Positions 8,560 to 17,849 of a DNA stretch of 64,000 nucleotides are shown here, one piece after another. How positions within the stretch are numbered: position 1 is the stretch's first letter; every line of letters begins with the position of its first letter. The stretch spans positions 1,589,549-1,653,548 of the forward strand of contig JALOBK010000001.1 of the NCBI GenBank assembly GCA_023228325.1. Direction: 5' to 3'. This stretch comes from a bacterium. GTDB taxonomy: Bacteria; Auribacterota; UBA6266. A program made the position numbers and the translations under genes. The notes under the pieces were generated by a model. That model saw only the letters and a list, made by a program, of their open reading frames with translations. It did no database searches and had not been told where the DNA came from.

Positions 8560-9666
8560 ATGAATATCCCGATTATTGATTTGGGTAAACTGTATAAAGA
8601 GATTAAGCCTGAAATTGATGCAGCGGTATCAAAAGTTATTGCTGATGCGAAATTTATTTTAGGGCCTGAAGTATCTGAAATAGAAAAGAAGATTGCCGGA
8701 TACTGCGGATCAAAATACGCTGTCGGTTGCGCGTCGGGAACAGATGCCATACTGTTATCGCTGATGTCGCTGGGGGTAGAACCCGGAGATGAAATTATTA
8801 CGACTCCATTTACTTTTTTTGCTACAGCAGGGTCTATTTCTCGGGCCGGCGCGATACCCGTTTTTGTGGATATAGAACCGGGAACTTTTAATTTGAACCC
8901 GGAGCTGGTTGAGACAAAAATAACCAAGAGAACAAAAGGAATTTTGCCTGTGCATCTTTTTGGGCAGATAGTTGATATGGATCCGCTTATAAATCTGAAA
9001 AAGAGATACAACCTTTTTATTGTTGAAGACGCATGCCAAGCCATAGGCGCAAAATATAAAAATAAGATCGCGGGTTCAATAGGAGACGCGGGTTGTTTCA
9101 GTTTTTTTCCTACGAAAAATCTTGGCGGTTTCGGTGACGGAGGGATGCTGGTAACGGATGATTCCGATGTCTATGAAAAAGCAAAATCTCTCAGGGTGCA
9201 TGGAAGCAGGGACAGGTATTACCATGATTATATCGGTATAAACAGCCGGCTTGATACCATTCAGGCGGCAATTCTTCTCGCGGAAATAAAATATCTGGAT
9301 AAATGGACGGAAAAAAGAAGAAAAAACGCTTCTCTGTATAATAGTTTGTTCCGCGGAATAAACAGTGTACAGCTTCCTGTGGAGAAAAAGTATCTTTACC
9401 ATGTGTATAATCAATATACTTTGCGCGTAAAAAACAGGGCCGGTCTTATTAATGCTCTTGAAAAAGAGGAGATAGGATACGGTATTTACTATCCTCTTCC
9501 GTTACACATGCAAGATTGCTATAAGCACCTTGGTTATAAGAAAGGTGATTTTCCCGAGTCGGAAAAAGCTTCTGAAGAGGTTATTTCCATACCTGTCCAT
9601 CCGTTTTTGAGCAAAGAGTTAATAAATAAAATCGCGGATACGGTGCGTAATTTTTACGGAGTATAA
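8560..9666 (+). CDS. DegT/DnrJ/EryC1 sugar aminotransferase (WbpE-like)
   Basis: 368 residues. PLP-dependent aminotransferase of the sugar-nucleotide family. The internal-aldimine lysine is Lys186 in FFPTKNLGGFGDGG. Other hallmarks are FTFFATAGSISRAGAIPVFVD, EDACQAIGAKYK and the substrate-loop HGSRDRYYHDYIGINSRLD. With a WbpA-like dehydrogenase two genes upstream, the closest model is WbpE, which aminates UDP-3-keto-GlcNAcA. No WbpB-like 3-dehydrogenase is present in the window, so that pathway is incomplete here, and the enzyme could instead use another keto-sugar. The gene starts 8 nt after the epimerase stop and its own stop is 2 nt before the next start. Confidence 0.85.
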   Translation: MNIPIIDLGKLYKEIKPEIDAAVSKVIADAKFILGPEVSEIEKKIAGYCGSKYAVGCASGTDAILLSLMSLGVEPGDEIITTPFTFFATAGSISRAGAIPVFVDIEPGTFNLNPELVETKITKRTKGILPVHLFGQIVDMDPLINLKKRYNLFIVEDACQAIGAKYKNKIAGSIGDAGCFSFFPTKNLGGFGDGGMLVTDDSDVYEKAKSLRVHGSRDRYYHDYIGINSRLDTIQAAILLAEIKYLDKWTEKRRKNASLYNSLFRGINSVQLPVEKKYLYHVYNQYTLRVKNRAGLINALEKEEIGYGIYYPLPLHMQDCYKHLGYKKGDFPESEKASEEVISIPVHPFLSKELINKIADTVRNFYGV

Positions 9667-9668
9667 TT

Positions 9669-10400
9669 TTGGATAATAAAATAAAAAATGATTTGGCGGA
9701 TCTTGTAGATTCCACAATAGGTTATCTGAAGGGAAAAAAGAAAAAAGGGATAAATTTTGTTGCTTCTTCCGCCCCGGCCGTTCAAAAAGGTGTTTCCCGA
9801 AGGCCGGATTTATTTGAATCGGGTATATCCGATACCGAAATAAGCGCGGTTGGCAGTTTGGAAACATTAAAGGCGATGGTCGGCAAATGCAGAAAATGCC
9901 CCCTGGGAAATTTACGAAAAAATGCGGTATTCGGAGAGGGGAATCCTGCTGCCGGCCTTATGTTTATTGGTGAAGCGCCGGGTTCCGAAGAAGACCTGCA
10001 GGGAAAGCCTTTTGTCGGGAGAGCCGGACAATTACTGACCGATATCATTACAAAAGGCATGAAACTGCGCAGAGAGGATGTTTTTATAGCGAACATTTTA
10101 AAATGCCGCCCTCCCGAAAATAGAAATCCTTTACCCGAAGAAATCAATTGCTGTGAACCCTACTTATTAAAACAGATAGAGTTTATAAAACCGAAGGTCA
10201 TTTGCACGTTAGGGAACTTTGCCGCTCAGACATTGCTCAAGACGCGCGAGGGAATCACTAAAATAAGAGGAAGATTTTTTGATTACAGGGGAATTAAATT
10301 GATGCCGACCTTTCACCCTGCCTACCTTCTCAGGAATTATTCGCGGAAAAACAGAGAATATGTATGGGAAGACGTTAAAAAGATACTGGACGAGATCTGA
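9669..10400 (+). CDS. Family 4 uracil-DNA glycosylase (Fe-S)
   Basis: 243 residues from a TTG start that has GGAG six bases upstream (9659-9662); no ATG gives a complete domain. It removes uracil from DNA in base-excision repair. Domain motifs: GEAPGSEEDLQGKPFVGRAG around residue 101, ANILKCRPPENRNP, and HPAYLLR near the C-terminus. The four iron-sulfur cysteines are visible as Cys74-x2-Cys77, Cys146 and Cys161/162. About 70 residues precede the domain, longer than the shortest members; this is common in family members annotated as phage SPO1 DNA-polymerase-related. It sits at the end of the sugar-nucleotide run and faces the PilZ gene tail-to-tail. Confidence 0.9.
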   Translation: MDNKIKNDLADLVDSTIGYLKGKKKKGINFVASSAPAVQKGVSRRPDLFESGISDTEISAVGSLETLKAMVGKCRKCPLGNLRKNAVFGEGNPAAGLMFIGEAPGSEEDLQGKPFVGRAGQLLTDIITKGMKLRREDVFIANILKCRPPENRNPLPEEINCCEPYLLKQIEFIKPKVICTLGNFAAQTLLKTREGITKIRGRFFDYRGIKLMPTFHPAYLLRNYSRKNREYVWEDVKKILDEI

Positions 10401-10407
10401 TTTTCTC

Positions 10408-12018
10408 TTATCTGTGCTGTTCCACGTAATCTATTATCTTTTCTTTAGATAGTTGTGATATGTCCGTGAAGTTTATTGCGAATCCTACACTGTCATTTAT
10501 TCCCGAATAGGATGTGAGAAAGCGCACTACGGGTCCTTTGATATGGACAGGATCCCGGCTGCCTGGTAAATACAGTTCTACTTCAGTCATTGAGCCGAGT
10601 AATACGGGTTCTTTTTTGTGCAATGGAATTTCTATTACAGCTCCGCTTGCGCTGATGTTCGAAATTTTGGACGATATGCGTTCGGGTATTAAATTTAAAT
10701 ATTTTAATTCATTCCTTATGATTTTTGTGGTTGCATTGAGATTTGTGTTGGCCCGGGGACATTTTCTCCTGTGTCTCTTCTTATCCATCGTTTCCAGCGG
10801 AGAATGGCTGTCATCAACTGGATCTGCGGATATGGTTCCGATTTCTTTTAATATCATCTGAGCCTTGAAATTGTTGGCGTTCTGTTCAATCAGATCCTGA
10901 CAGATAGCTTTTGCCTTATCTTTTTCTCCTTTTTTAACATATGATTCCGCAATGGATTCCGAACATTTTATAATTTTCCGGTTTATATCTGGGAAGTCGG
11001 GTTTTTCATTTGAGATTGAATTAAAATAACCGAATGCTGTTTCATATTCGCCTTCGGAAAGGAAAGCCGTTCCCAGCCAATACCTTGCTTTTGTATTTTC
11101 ATTGTCGACTTCAAGCGCTTTCAGGTAGAAATCTTTTGAGGCCTCAAGGTTCTGCGGTCCTTCCATTTTTCTGTAAACATCTCCAAGCCTGTTGTATAGG
11201 CTTGCGCATTTTTTATTTAATTTCAAAGCTTCCTGATAATAAAAAATCCCGTCCTTTATAAACTCTCCTTTTTTTACAAAACAGCAGATATCACCGAGGG
11301 CGACATACGCCGGGAAATGGTAGTCCATTTTTGGGGGTTTTAGAAGATACTTGGCTTTTTCCGCCCTTATGATGGAAAGGAGTATTTTTTCTGCGATATC
11401 ATACCGGTCCACCCTTATGCATACAATGCCGGCCCTGTAAAGCAGATCGGTAAATGAAGAGCCCAATTCCCTGCATATTTCGTAAACTTCGATTTTATCT
11501 TCTTCGGATACGATATAACATCTTCCTAACTCCTCGAGTATAAAACTGTCTCTCAGCCCAAATTTTTTAAACGCTCTTTCACACCATGATTTATACTCTG
11601 CCGACCGGTATTTCTGGTAAGGAGACCATTGAGTGTCAATATGCCGTATAAGCAGCGACAATACCTGGGGAGTATCCTTCTCCATCTGGATAAGGCTTTT
11701 TATCATCTGGACATGTGTATCATTCAAAGAAGATATTTTTGGAATTAACTTGTCAAGAAAAGGCATATTCTCCTCTGGATTAAAGTCATAGCCGATGGCT
11801 TCCAGCAAAGAAGAAAAGGCTGATTCATAATTACATTTTGAAAGTTCTATTTTTGATCTGAAGAAAAACAGTTCGGAAATGAATTCACGCGGGATAAAGC
11901 TTTTTTCCTTTAGTGTTGAGATTAGCTTGTTGCATTCCGACTCGGCAAGGGAAAACTCGTTATCCTGAATTAATTTTTCCAGTCCATGTAATTTTTTCTT
12001 TTCAGACCAATTTATCAT
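10408..12018 (-). CDS. TPR protein with C-terminal PilZ domain
   Basis: 536 residues from ATG 12018. The first ~400 residues are tetratricopeptide-type helical repeats (for example SLYNRLGDVYRKMEG and ARYWLGTAFLSEGEYETAFG). The last ~110 residues form a beta-barrel resembling PilZ, the cyclic-di-GMP receptor fold, with NISASGAVIEIP and a closing VGFAINFTDIS. The usual RxxxR arginine motif before the barrel is weak (RANTNLNATTKIIRNELK, then PERISSKISNIS), so nucleotide binding is uncertain. An upstream TTG at 12069 would add 17 residues, but the sequence between contains TGGTATAAT, an extended -10, so ATG 12018 is more likely. It lies 3' of ridA on the same strand. Confidence 0.75.
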   Translation of the reverse strand: MINWSEKKKLHGLEKLIQDNEFSLAESECNKLISTLKEKSFIPREFISELFFFRSKIELSKCNYESAFSSLLEAIGYDFNPEENMPFLDKLIPKISSLNDTHVQMIKSLIQMEKDTPQVLSLLIRHIDTQWSPYQKYRSAEYKSWCERAFKKFGLRDSFILEELGRCYIVSEEDKIEVYEICRELGSSFTDLLYRAGIVCIRVDRYDIAEKILLSIIRAEKAKYLLKPPKMDYHFPAYVALGDICCFVKKGEFIKDGIFYYQEALKLNKKCASLYNRLGDVYRKMEGPQNLEASKDFYLKALEVDNENTKARYWLGTAFLSEGEYETAFGYFNSISNEKPDFPDINRKIIKCSESIAESYVKKGEKDKAKAICQDLIEQNANNFKAQMILKEIGTISADPVDDSHSPLETMDKKRHRRKCPRANTNLNATTKIIRNELKYLNLIPERISSKISNISASGAVIEIPLHKKEPVLLGSMTEVELYLPGSRDPVHIKGPVVRFLTSYSGINDSVGFAINFTDISQLSKEKIIDYVEQHR

Positions 12019-12073
12019 AACCACTCTGATTATACCATAAATGCTATCAATACGCTTCAAATGTGTCAACTTA

Positions 12074-12448
12074 TTAAAGGGCGGCTATTACCGAAATTTC
12101 TACAGAGGCTCCTTTGGGCAGAGAAGATATCACTACTGTTGTCCTTGCGGGATACGGTTCTGAGAAAAAAGAGCCGTATGCCTCGTTAACTTCTGCAAAA
12201 CAGTCCATTCTGGTTAGGAAAATTTCCGTTTTGATTATGTTCTTATATGTACAACCGGCTTTCTTCAGTATCTCACCTACATTCTTTAAAATAGTTTTTG
12301 TCTGAAGGGCCGGGCTTCCGGTAACCGGTTTGCCGGTTGACGGGTCTATCGGTATCTGGCCCGAAACAAACAGCAGATTATTCGATAATATTGCCTGGGA
12401 ATAGGGACCTATTGCCTTGGGAGCCGAATTTGTGGTAATCTGTTTCAT
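12074..12448 (-). CDS. ridA: RidA-family 2-iminobutanoate/2-iminopropanoate deaminase
   Basis: 124 residues, normal for the YjgF/YER057c/UK114 family. These trimeric enzymes hydrolyse reactive enamine/imine intermediates released by PLP enzymes. Family features seen: IGPYSQAI near the N-terminus, FVSGQIPIDPSTG, and the C-terminal PARTTV with the substrate-binding arginine, followed by LPKGASVEI. The ATG is preceded by AAGGAG at good spacing on the minus strand. It is divergent from the secreted protein gene starting at 12522. Confidence 0.93.
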   Translation of the reverse strand: MKQITTNSAPKAIGPYSQAILSNNLLFVSGQIPIDPSTGKPVTGSPALQTKTILKNVGEILKKAGCTYKNIIKTEIFLTRMDCFAEVNEAYGSFFSEPYPARTTVVISSLPKGASVEISVIAAL

Positions 12449-12521
12449 ATATCACTCCTTCTTGTTTTTATTGCCGCTTAATGTAAATTTAACAATATAT
12501 TTTAAACAGGGGAACTGAAAA

Positions 12522-13538
12522 ATGAAAACATTTTTTAAAAAATCAATTTTGCTTGTGATTATCATGGGGTTGGCCTTTTCCAGTGATGTGTTTTCCGAAA
12601 ATGCCGAAAATTCTGAAGAAAACATGCAGAATATGCATGCCACCGGTTTGTTTATGCTTTCTAAAGGGAAAATGGGCTCTGCCGGCCAAAAATTTACCGA
12701 GGCGGGGGAGATAGCCGTCTTACTGCAATCATGGCAGGGATGTATGGAGTCAGGTTACGGCCTTCTGGCGTGTAATAAACCCGATGAAAGCATTAAGTAT
12801 TTCGGAGAAGCTTTTATAATTGCCCAAAATAATTCCGATTGGAGGGGATGCCTGGCAGCAAGTGTTGCGCTGTTGAATATGCCTTTGGAGTTTAAAGTGA
12901 AAGCTAAAGGGCAAGCTGCCATAGATTCTTCATATAAAATCGCATTGTCTGCAAGGAACCTTTACGGGCTTGTCGAAATTGCTAAAGTAGCGTTGGAAAT
13001 GAAGAATATTGACATGTCTATGAAATGCCTTGAGGAAGCAAGGCTTCTTGCTGAGGAGGGGCAGAGCGCCAATGGAATGAACCGGATAGCCGCAGTTTAT
13101 AAAATGATGGGCAGAAAAGATGATGCGGGGGAATGTTACCTTATGGCTAAAAAGTTCAGAAAAGGCGATAAGGAGATAGTCCCTCCGCCTCCGGGTTGGA
13201 ACCCTGCCGGGGAAACGGTGGCCGGACCGAAAGAAATTCCTGTAGAAACCCAGAAAGCTTTGAGGGCCTCCGCCGATTCTCAAATAGACAGGAATGCCGC
13301 GGAAGAAAAAGAGGCGAAAAGGCTGAAACTTGAGAAAGAGAAGATTGAGTCGGAAAAATATCAATATGCCGTTGCGTATACACCCTATTATTCTTATCCT
13401 TTCGTATCTTATAATACATGGAGGCCTTTCGGCTATAGATATGTAAATTCATGGGCAACCGACAGGCTTGGGTTTTATTATAGAAGCGGCGACAGGTATT
13501 TCAGATTTGACTACTACGACAGGCACCACCGGCATTAA
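12522..13538 (+). CDS. Secreted helical-repeat protein with Tyr/His-rich C-terminus, unknown function
   Basis: 338 residues. A signal peptide is clear (MKTFFKKSILLVIIMGLAFS, likely cleavage soon after residue 25). Residues about 35-205 are pairs of helices resembling degenerate TPR units (ARNLYGLVEIAKVALEMKNI and MNRIAAVYKMMGRKDDAGEC). A charged, probably coiled stretch around 240-280 (AEEKEAKRLKLEKEKIESEK) follows, and the last ~55 residues are extremely rich in Tyr, Arg, Phe and His, ending RHHRH. No catalytic motif is visible. The gene runs convergently into priA with only 2 nt between stops. It may act in the periplasm or at the cell surface; the function is unknown. Confidence 0.65.
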   Translation: MKTFFKKSILLVIIMGLAFSSDVFSENAENSEENMQNMHATGLFMLSKGKMGSAGQKFTEAGEIAVLLQSWQGCMESGYGLLACNKPDESIKYFGEAFIIAQNNSDWRGCLAASVALLNMPLEFKVKAKGQAAIDSSYKIALSARNLYGLVEIAKVALEMKNIDMSMKCLEEARLLAEEGQSANGMNRIAAVYKMMGRKDDAGECYLMAKKFRKGDKEIVPPPPGWNPAGETVAGPKEIPVETQKALRASADSQIDRNAAEEKEAKRLKLEKEKIESEKYQYAVAYTPYYSYPFVSYNTWRPFGYRYVNSWATDRLGFYYRSGDRYFRFDYYDRHHRH

Positions 13539-13540
13539 TT

Positions 13541-15751
13541 TTACAATAAAGACAGGGGATCAACATCAGCGGATATTTTTATTCCTTTTATCGAAGATGA
13601 TTTGTTTAACAACTCCTTTGCCGTTTCGTGCAGTTTTCGGATATTCTGGCTTTTTAGCAATATCTGCCATCTGAAGTTGGATTTTGTTTTTTGAATCGCT
13701 GCCGGAGCGGGGCCTAAGATATCGATGCCGTCAGGTTTATTTTTAAGAACGGTTCCGTGCAGGAACTCGGCTTTATTTTGGACATGCGCCTCATTTTTTC
13801 CGGAGATGGTAAAGTTTATGATATGGGTAAAGGGAGGATATTTGAGTTCCTTGCGGAACTGTAGCTCTTTATTGATGAAGTCCATATAAGAATGTTTAGC
13901 GGAAGAAGTTACAGAGTAATGACCGGGCAAACATGTCTGTATTATAACCTTACCCGGCACAGCGCCTCTTCCTGATCTTCCCGAGACCTGTGTGAGCAGT
14001 TGATAGGTGACTTCGGCGGAACGGAAGTCAGGCAGAGAAAGAGATAAATCGGCAAATATTATTCCTACTAAGGTAACATCGGGAAAGTCCAGACCTTTTG
14101 CCACCATTTGAGTCCCTATCAGGATATCGTATTTTTTATTTGCGAAATCTGTTAATAGTTTTCTGTGGGCATTCCTGAAAGAAGTTGTGTCAGAGTCCAT
14201 CCTGAGCAGTTTTGCGTGAGGGAATAGTTTCTGAATATGATATTCAACTTTTTCTGTGCCAAGTCCGAGCTGTGTTAGTTTTGGATTTGAACACGTCGGA
14301 CATACAGATGAAAGCCTTCTGTGATAACCGCACAAATGGCAAAAAAGCGATTTTTTTGATTTATGATATGTCATTGATATACTGCAATTTTTGCATTTTA
14401 TTGTTTCGCCGCAGGACGGACATATTATAGATGATGAGAAGCCCCTCCTGTTAATGAACAGAATGGTTTGTTCTTTTCTTGAGATTCTTGACTCTATTTC
14501 TCCGGCCAATTCTTCAGAACATGATAGTTTTATATTTTGCCTGTCCGAACGCATGTCAATGACTTCCACTGAAGGAAGTGTTTTTCCGTCTACTCTGTTC
14601 GGTAGTGAGAGTAATTTGTATTTTCCCGCGGTTGTGTTATAGTATGATTCCAACGACGGTGTAGCAGAGCCTAGAACCACCACGGCATTTTCCAGCTTGC
14701 CCCTCATTACCGCGACATCTCTCGCATTGTACCTGGGGCTGTCTTCCTGTTTATAACTTCTTTCATGTTCTTCGTCCACGATTATTAGGCCCAAATCCTT
14801 AACAGGGGCGAAAATGGCCGATCTGGCGCCGATTACTATCTTTGCGAGTCCTTTGGAAATTTTTTCCCACTGTTCTGAACGCTGTCCGTCAGACAGGCCG
14901 CTGTGAATAATTGCCAGAGGCTCGCTTATTCTCCTCCGGAATCTGTCAATTGTTTGAGGGGTAAGTGATATTTCCGGAACCAGGACTATAGCTCCTTTTG
15001 AATGTTGGAGCGCGTGATTTATTGAATTGATATAAATTTCTGTTTTCCCGCTTCCCGTTACGCCATGGAGCAGATAGGAGCAGAATTCATTTTTTTGTAT
15101 CGATCCGGTTATTTTTTTTAAGGAACTTTCCTGTTCCTTCGTTAACTTGATTTCATGTACAAGAGGATAGGGGAAAGATATTTCGTCTTTTTCGGAAGCG
15201 CAAACCGGCCTCAGAGAAAGAACCCCTTTTTCAACCAGGGAAATTATCGCCTGTTTTGAGCATTTTGCGGCGGATACAAGTTTTGGCATATCGAATTCTT
15301 TTTTTTCCGTATGAGAACAGATAAACCGCAGGACAGAGGACTGCTTTGGCGATTTTTTACGCATTTTTTCCGCTATATCCGAAAGACGGTCTAAGGGTAA
15401 AGAAGAAATGACCCTGTAATCCTTTCTTCCTTTTATGTTTTTTCTTACACCTGGAGGGAGAAAAGACCTGTAAACTATGCCGAGAGGACACAAATAATAT
15501 TCCGATAACCACGACGCAAGTTTTATCAGATTTTGGGAAAGCGCCGGTTTTTCATTTATGACACTGATGATTTCTTTCAATTTAGGCCGGGTTGAAGTAT
15601 GGGATATATTTATAATATACCCGCGCAGAATTTTATTCCTGAAAGGGACTTTTACCATTGTGCCGGGGGAAATGGCCGAAAGCAGGTTTTCCGGAATAAT
15701 GTAATCAAATTCCATGAATACGGGAATTTCCAATACAACTTTTGCGATCAT
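13541..15751 (-). CDS. priA: Primosomal replication-restart helicase PriA
   Basis: 736 residues from ATG 15751 (MIAKVVLEIPV, the typical PriA N-terminus); a TTG at 15784 would add 11 hydrophobic residues and has no ribosome-binding site. The N-terminal 3'-end DNA-binding domain is followed by a superfamily 2 helicase: Walker A GVTGSGKTE, DEEH Walker B, GSATPS motif III and QVSGRSGRG motif VI. Eight zinc-binding cysteines occur as CPSCG, CKNC, CHLCG and CPTC. PriA reloads DnaB at stalled forks. The gene is divergent from thyX. Confidence 0.95.
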   Translation of the reverse strand: MIAKVVLEIPVFMEFDYIIPENLLSAISPGTMVKVPFRNKILRGYIINISHTSTRPKLKEIISVINEKPALSQNLIKLASWLSEYYLCPLGIVYRSFLPPGVRKNIKGRKDYRVISSLPLDRLSDIAEKMRKKSPKQSSVLRFICSHTEKKEFDMPKLVSAAKCSKQAIISLVEKGVLSLRPVCASEKDEISFPYPLVHEIKLTKEQESSLKKITGSIQKNEFCSYLLHGVTGSGKTEIYINSINHALQHSKGAIVLVPEISLTPQTIDRFRRRISEPLAIIHSGLSDGQRSEQWEKISKGLAKIVIGARSAIFAPVKDLGLIIVDEEHERSYKQEDSPRYNARDVAVMRGKLENAVVVLGSATPSLESYYNTTAGKYKLLSLPNRVDGKTLPSVEVIDMRSDRQNIKLSCSEELAGEIESRISRKEQTILFINRRGFSSSIICPSCGETIKCKNCSISMTYHKSKKSLFCHLCGYHRRLSSVCPTCSNPKLTQLGLGTEKVEYHIQKLFPHAKLLRMDSDTTSFRNAHRKLLTDFANKKYDILIGTQMVAKGLDFPDVTLVGIIFADLSLSLPDFRSAEVTYQLLTQVSGRSGRGAVPGKVIIQTCLPGHYSVTSSAKHSYMDFINKELQFRKELKYPPFTHIINFTISGKNEAHVQNKAEFLHGTVLKNKPDGIDILGPAPAAIQKTKSNFRWQILLKSQNIRKLHETAKELLNKSSSIKGIKISADVDPLSLL

Positions 15752-15865
15752 AATGAAGAATGTTATCACAATGCTTAAGATCAAGAAATCTAAATTAATT
15801 ATTGCTTGATAAACGGTATGATATGGTTTAATTTTATGAAAGAATTATGGAGGTATGGTATAAAT

Positions 15866-16591
15866 ATGGGCAGCATGAAAGTAAAATTGCTGGAATCGAC
15901 AAAAGATGCGGTGAATTTAATATATTCCGCCTGCCGGCAGTGTTATTCCGCCCGTTTTGCGGCGGAGATATTCCGCGATAAGAAGATATCGAAAAAGGAA
16001 AAAGCCCTTTTTATCAGGAAAATAGTGTCTTCGGGCCATGAGAGCCCGCTTGAACATGCCAAATTTACCTTTGCGGTCGAAGGAGTTTCCAGGGCTCTGA
16101 CACACCAGCTTGTCAGGCACCGCATAGCTTCTTACTCGCAGCAGAGTCAGAGATATGTCAAAGATGAAAGTTTTAGTTACGTTACTCCTCCCGTTTTTAA
16201 GTCAGACACGCTCCTGATGAAAGAATATGAATCGTGCATGAAAATGATAAGCGGCTGTTACGGCAGATTGATTAGTATACTCGAAAGAAAGGGCATAAAG
16301 GGGGAGTCCGCCAACCAGGATGCAAGGTTTATCCTGCCCCAGGGCGCGGAGACTAAAATAGTTATTACCATGAACTGCAGGGAACTCATTCATTTTTTCA
16401 AGCAGCGTTGCTGCGCGAGGGCCCAGTGGGAAATAAGGCAGCTTGCGTGGAATATGTTGAAGATATGCGCTAAAAAGATGCCGGAAATTTTTTCCGGGAT
16501 AGGGCCGAAATGTGAAACACTGAAATATTGTCCTGAAGGCAGGGATTTTTCATGCGGGAGGTATCCGGTTAAGCAGAATTTTGATAGATAA
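15866..16591 (+). CDS. thyX: Flavin-dependent thymidylate synthase
   Basis: About 241 residues. It makes dTMP from dUMP using FAD, NADPH and methylene-THF. The ThyX signature RHR-x7-S is present as RHRIASYSQQS, and ESPLEHAKFTFAVEG and the C-terminal RAQWEIRQLA region match the family. The start is uncertain: TTG 15806, ATG 15836, ATG 15866 and ATG 15875 are all in frame. I chose 15866 because GGAGG (15849-15853) lies upstream at 12 nt and because family members usually begin close to MKVKLLEST. The stop is immediately next to the convergent stop of a small membrane-protein gene. Confidence 0.9.
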   Translation: MGSMKVKLLESTKDAVNLIYSACRQCYSARFAAEIFRDKKISKKEKALFIRKIVSSGHESPLEHAKFTFAVEGVSRALTHQLVRHRIASYSQQSQRYVKDESFSYVTPPVFKSDTLLMKEYESCMKMISGCYGRLISILERKGIKGESANQDARFILPQGAETKIVITMNCRELIHFFKQRCCARAQWEIRQLAWNMLKICAKKMPEIFSGIGPKCETLKYCPEGRDFSCGRYPVKQNFDR

Positions 16592-16954
16592 TTATTTTCC
16601 CGTGCCCTGTTGTCTGAAGATAAGCCACAAGAGGTAAACGAAGGCTGAACTGTAGCAGAATGTGACGAAAGGCATGATAACCGTTATAAGCCACGAATCT
16701 TTTATTTTACTCAATATGCTTATCAGCAGTTTGAATAGTCCGCAATATAAAGCAAACGCAATTGAATAAATAGTGACTAAAACGCTGAGCAGGGTAGCGG
16801 TAAGAAATCCTGAAATGGAATATTCGTTCAGATGAAGGAATATGAAATAAATAGCATAAATATTTATTGCGGTCCCGGCATAAGAGCTGATCAGCGAAAA
16901 AGTCAAAGCCTTTTCGAGTTTCGGATTATGTTTTAATGAGGTTGTATTTTCCAT
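16592..16954 (-). CDS. Small membrane protein with three predicted helices, unknown function
   Basis: 120 residues. Three hydrophobic segments occupy roughly residues 20-40, 48-80 and 88-112; the first 17 residues are polar (MENTTSLKHNPKLEKAL). No family recognised and no charged motif inside the helices. It is the last gene of a minus-strand run carB / epimerase / this gene, separated from the epimerase by 22 nt, and ends exactly where thyX ends on the opposite strand. Confidence 0.5.
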   Translation of the reverse strand: MENTTSLKHNPKLEKALTFSLISSYAGTAINIYAIYFIFLHLNEYSISGFLTATLLSVLVTIYSIAFALYCGLFKLLISILSKIKDSWLITVIMPFVTFCYSSAFVYLLWLIFRQQGTGK

Positions 16955-16976
16955 ATTAAGAATAACAAGCCTGCCA

Positions 16977-17849
16977 CTATTCTATAATAATCTTATAGAA
17001 ACATTCAAATGATTTAGCCGGCTCGAGAGAGAGGATTCCCTCTTTATCCTGCAACCGTCCTGAGCAGTTATATTTGTCGGCAAGCCCGAACCAGGGTTCA
17101 ATGCATATGAACAGAGGGAATTCGGGCTTCATCCACAATCCCAGATATGGAAATCTTTCAAGACTCACGGTTATTTTATGCGGAGAAGTAATGGATTTTA
17201 ATGATAAAGATTTTGATTTTAAATCTTTCAGGATGATTGCGTCATCCTGGAAAATAACAGGGTCTAACTGTAGTATTTTCGTATTATCAAGAAGAAGTTC
17301 TTTTTTGCCCGATAGCAGTCCGTTTTCAAGAAAATATCTGTCAGCGTGCTCTTTTTTTTCGAATTCGATATAATAATCCGTAAATTTTTCATGATGGGAA
17401 AACGGACACCTTAAACCGGGATGGGCGCCTATGGAAAACCACATGGTTTTTGAATCGAGATTCAACACTTTATAAGTAACGGTCAGTTTGCTTCCTTCAA
17501 GAAGGTATGTTATCTCAAGTTTAAATCTGAAAGGGAACACATTTAAGGTATCGTCATTATATTGCAGTTCGTATGAGATAAGATTTTTCTCTTTTCCGGA
17601 AATTTTAAACCTTGAATCCCTTGCGAAACCGTGTTGATTTAAGTTGTAAGAATTCCCGTTGAAGTTATAAAGGCCGTCTTTTAATTTGCCCACAACAGGG
17701 AAAAGCAGGGGAGAATGCCTTCCCCAGATTTTTTCATCCGCGCCCCATATAAATTCTATATTACAGGATAATAATTTGAAACTGATTAGTTCCGCGCCTG
17801 AATCATCAACTGTGACTTCGGCATATTTATTGGAAATAGTTGAAAGCAT
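16977..17849 (-). CDS. Aldose 1-epimerase family protein (LacX-like)
   Basis: 290 residues. The galactose-mutarotase beta-sandwich fold is indicated by GAELISFKL near the N-terminus, the substrate-histidine motif QHGFARDSRFKI, the second histidine in SIGAHPGLRCPF, and CIEPWFGLAD near the C-terminus. These match the LacX-like subgroup of aldose 1-epimerases, whose substrates are mostly not established. The ATG abuts the carB stop with no spacer, so its ribosome-binding site lies inside carB. There are no other sugar-catabolic genes next to it. Confidence 0.85.
   Translation of the reverse strand: MLSTISNKYAEVTVDDSGAELISFKLLSCNIEFIWGADEKIWGRHSPLLFPVVGKLKDGLYNFNGNSYNLNQHGFARDSRFKISGKEKNLISYELQYNDDTLNVFPFRFKLEITYLLEGSKLTVTYKVLNLDSKTMWFSIGAHPGLRCPFSHHEKFTDYYIEFEKKEHADRYFLENGLLSGKKELLLDNTKILQLDPVIFQDDAIILKDLKSKSLSLKSITSPHKITVSLERFPYLGLWMKPEFPLFICIEPWFGLADKYNCSGRLQDKEGILSLEPAKSFECFYKIIIE

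Noticed and set aside
8499..9044. 181-codon minus-strand frame over the aminotransferase gene
   Set aside because: Antisense to a well-supported DegT-family gene; no start signal.
13468..13674. 68-codon plus-strand frame at the priA end
   Set aside because: Overlaps the ends of two convergent genes; no independent signal.
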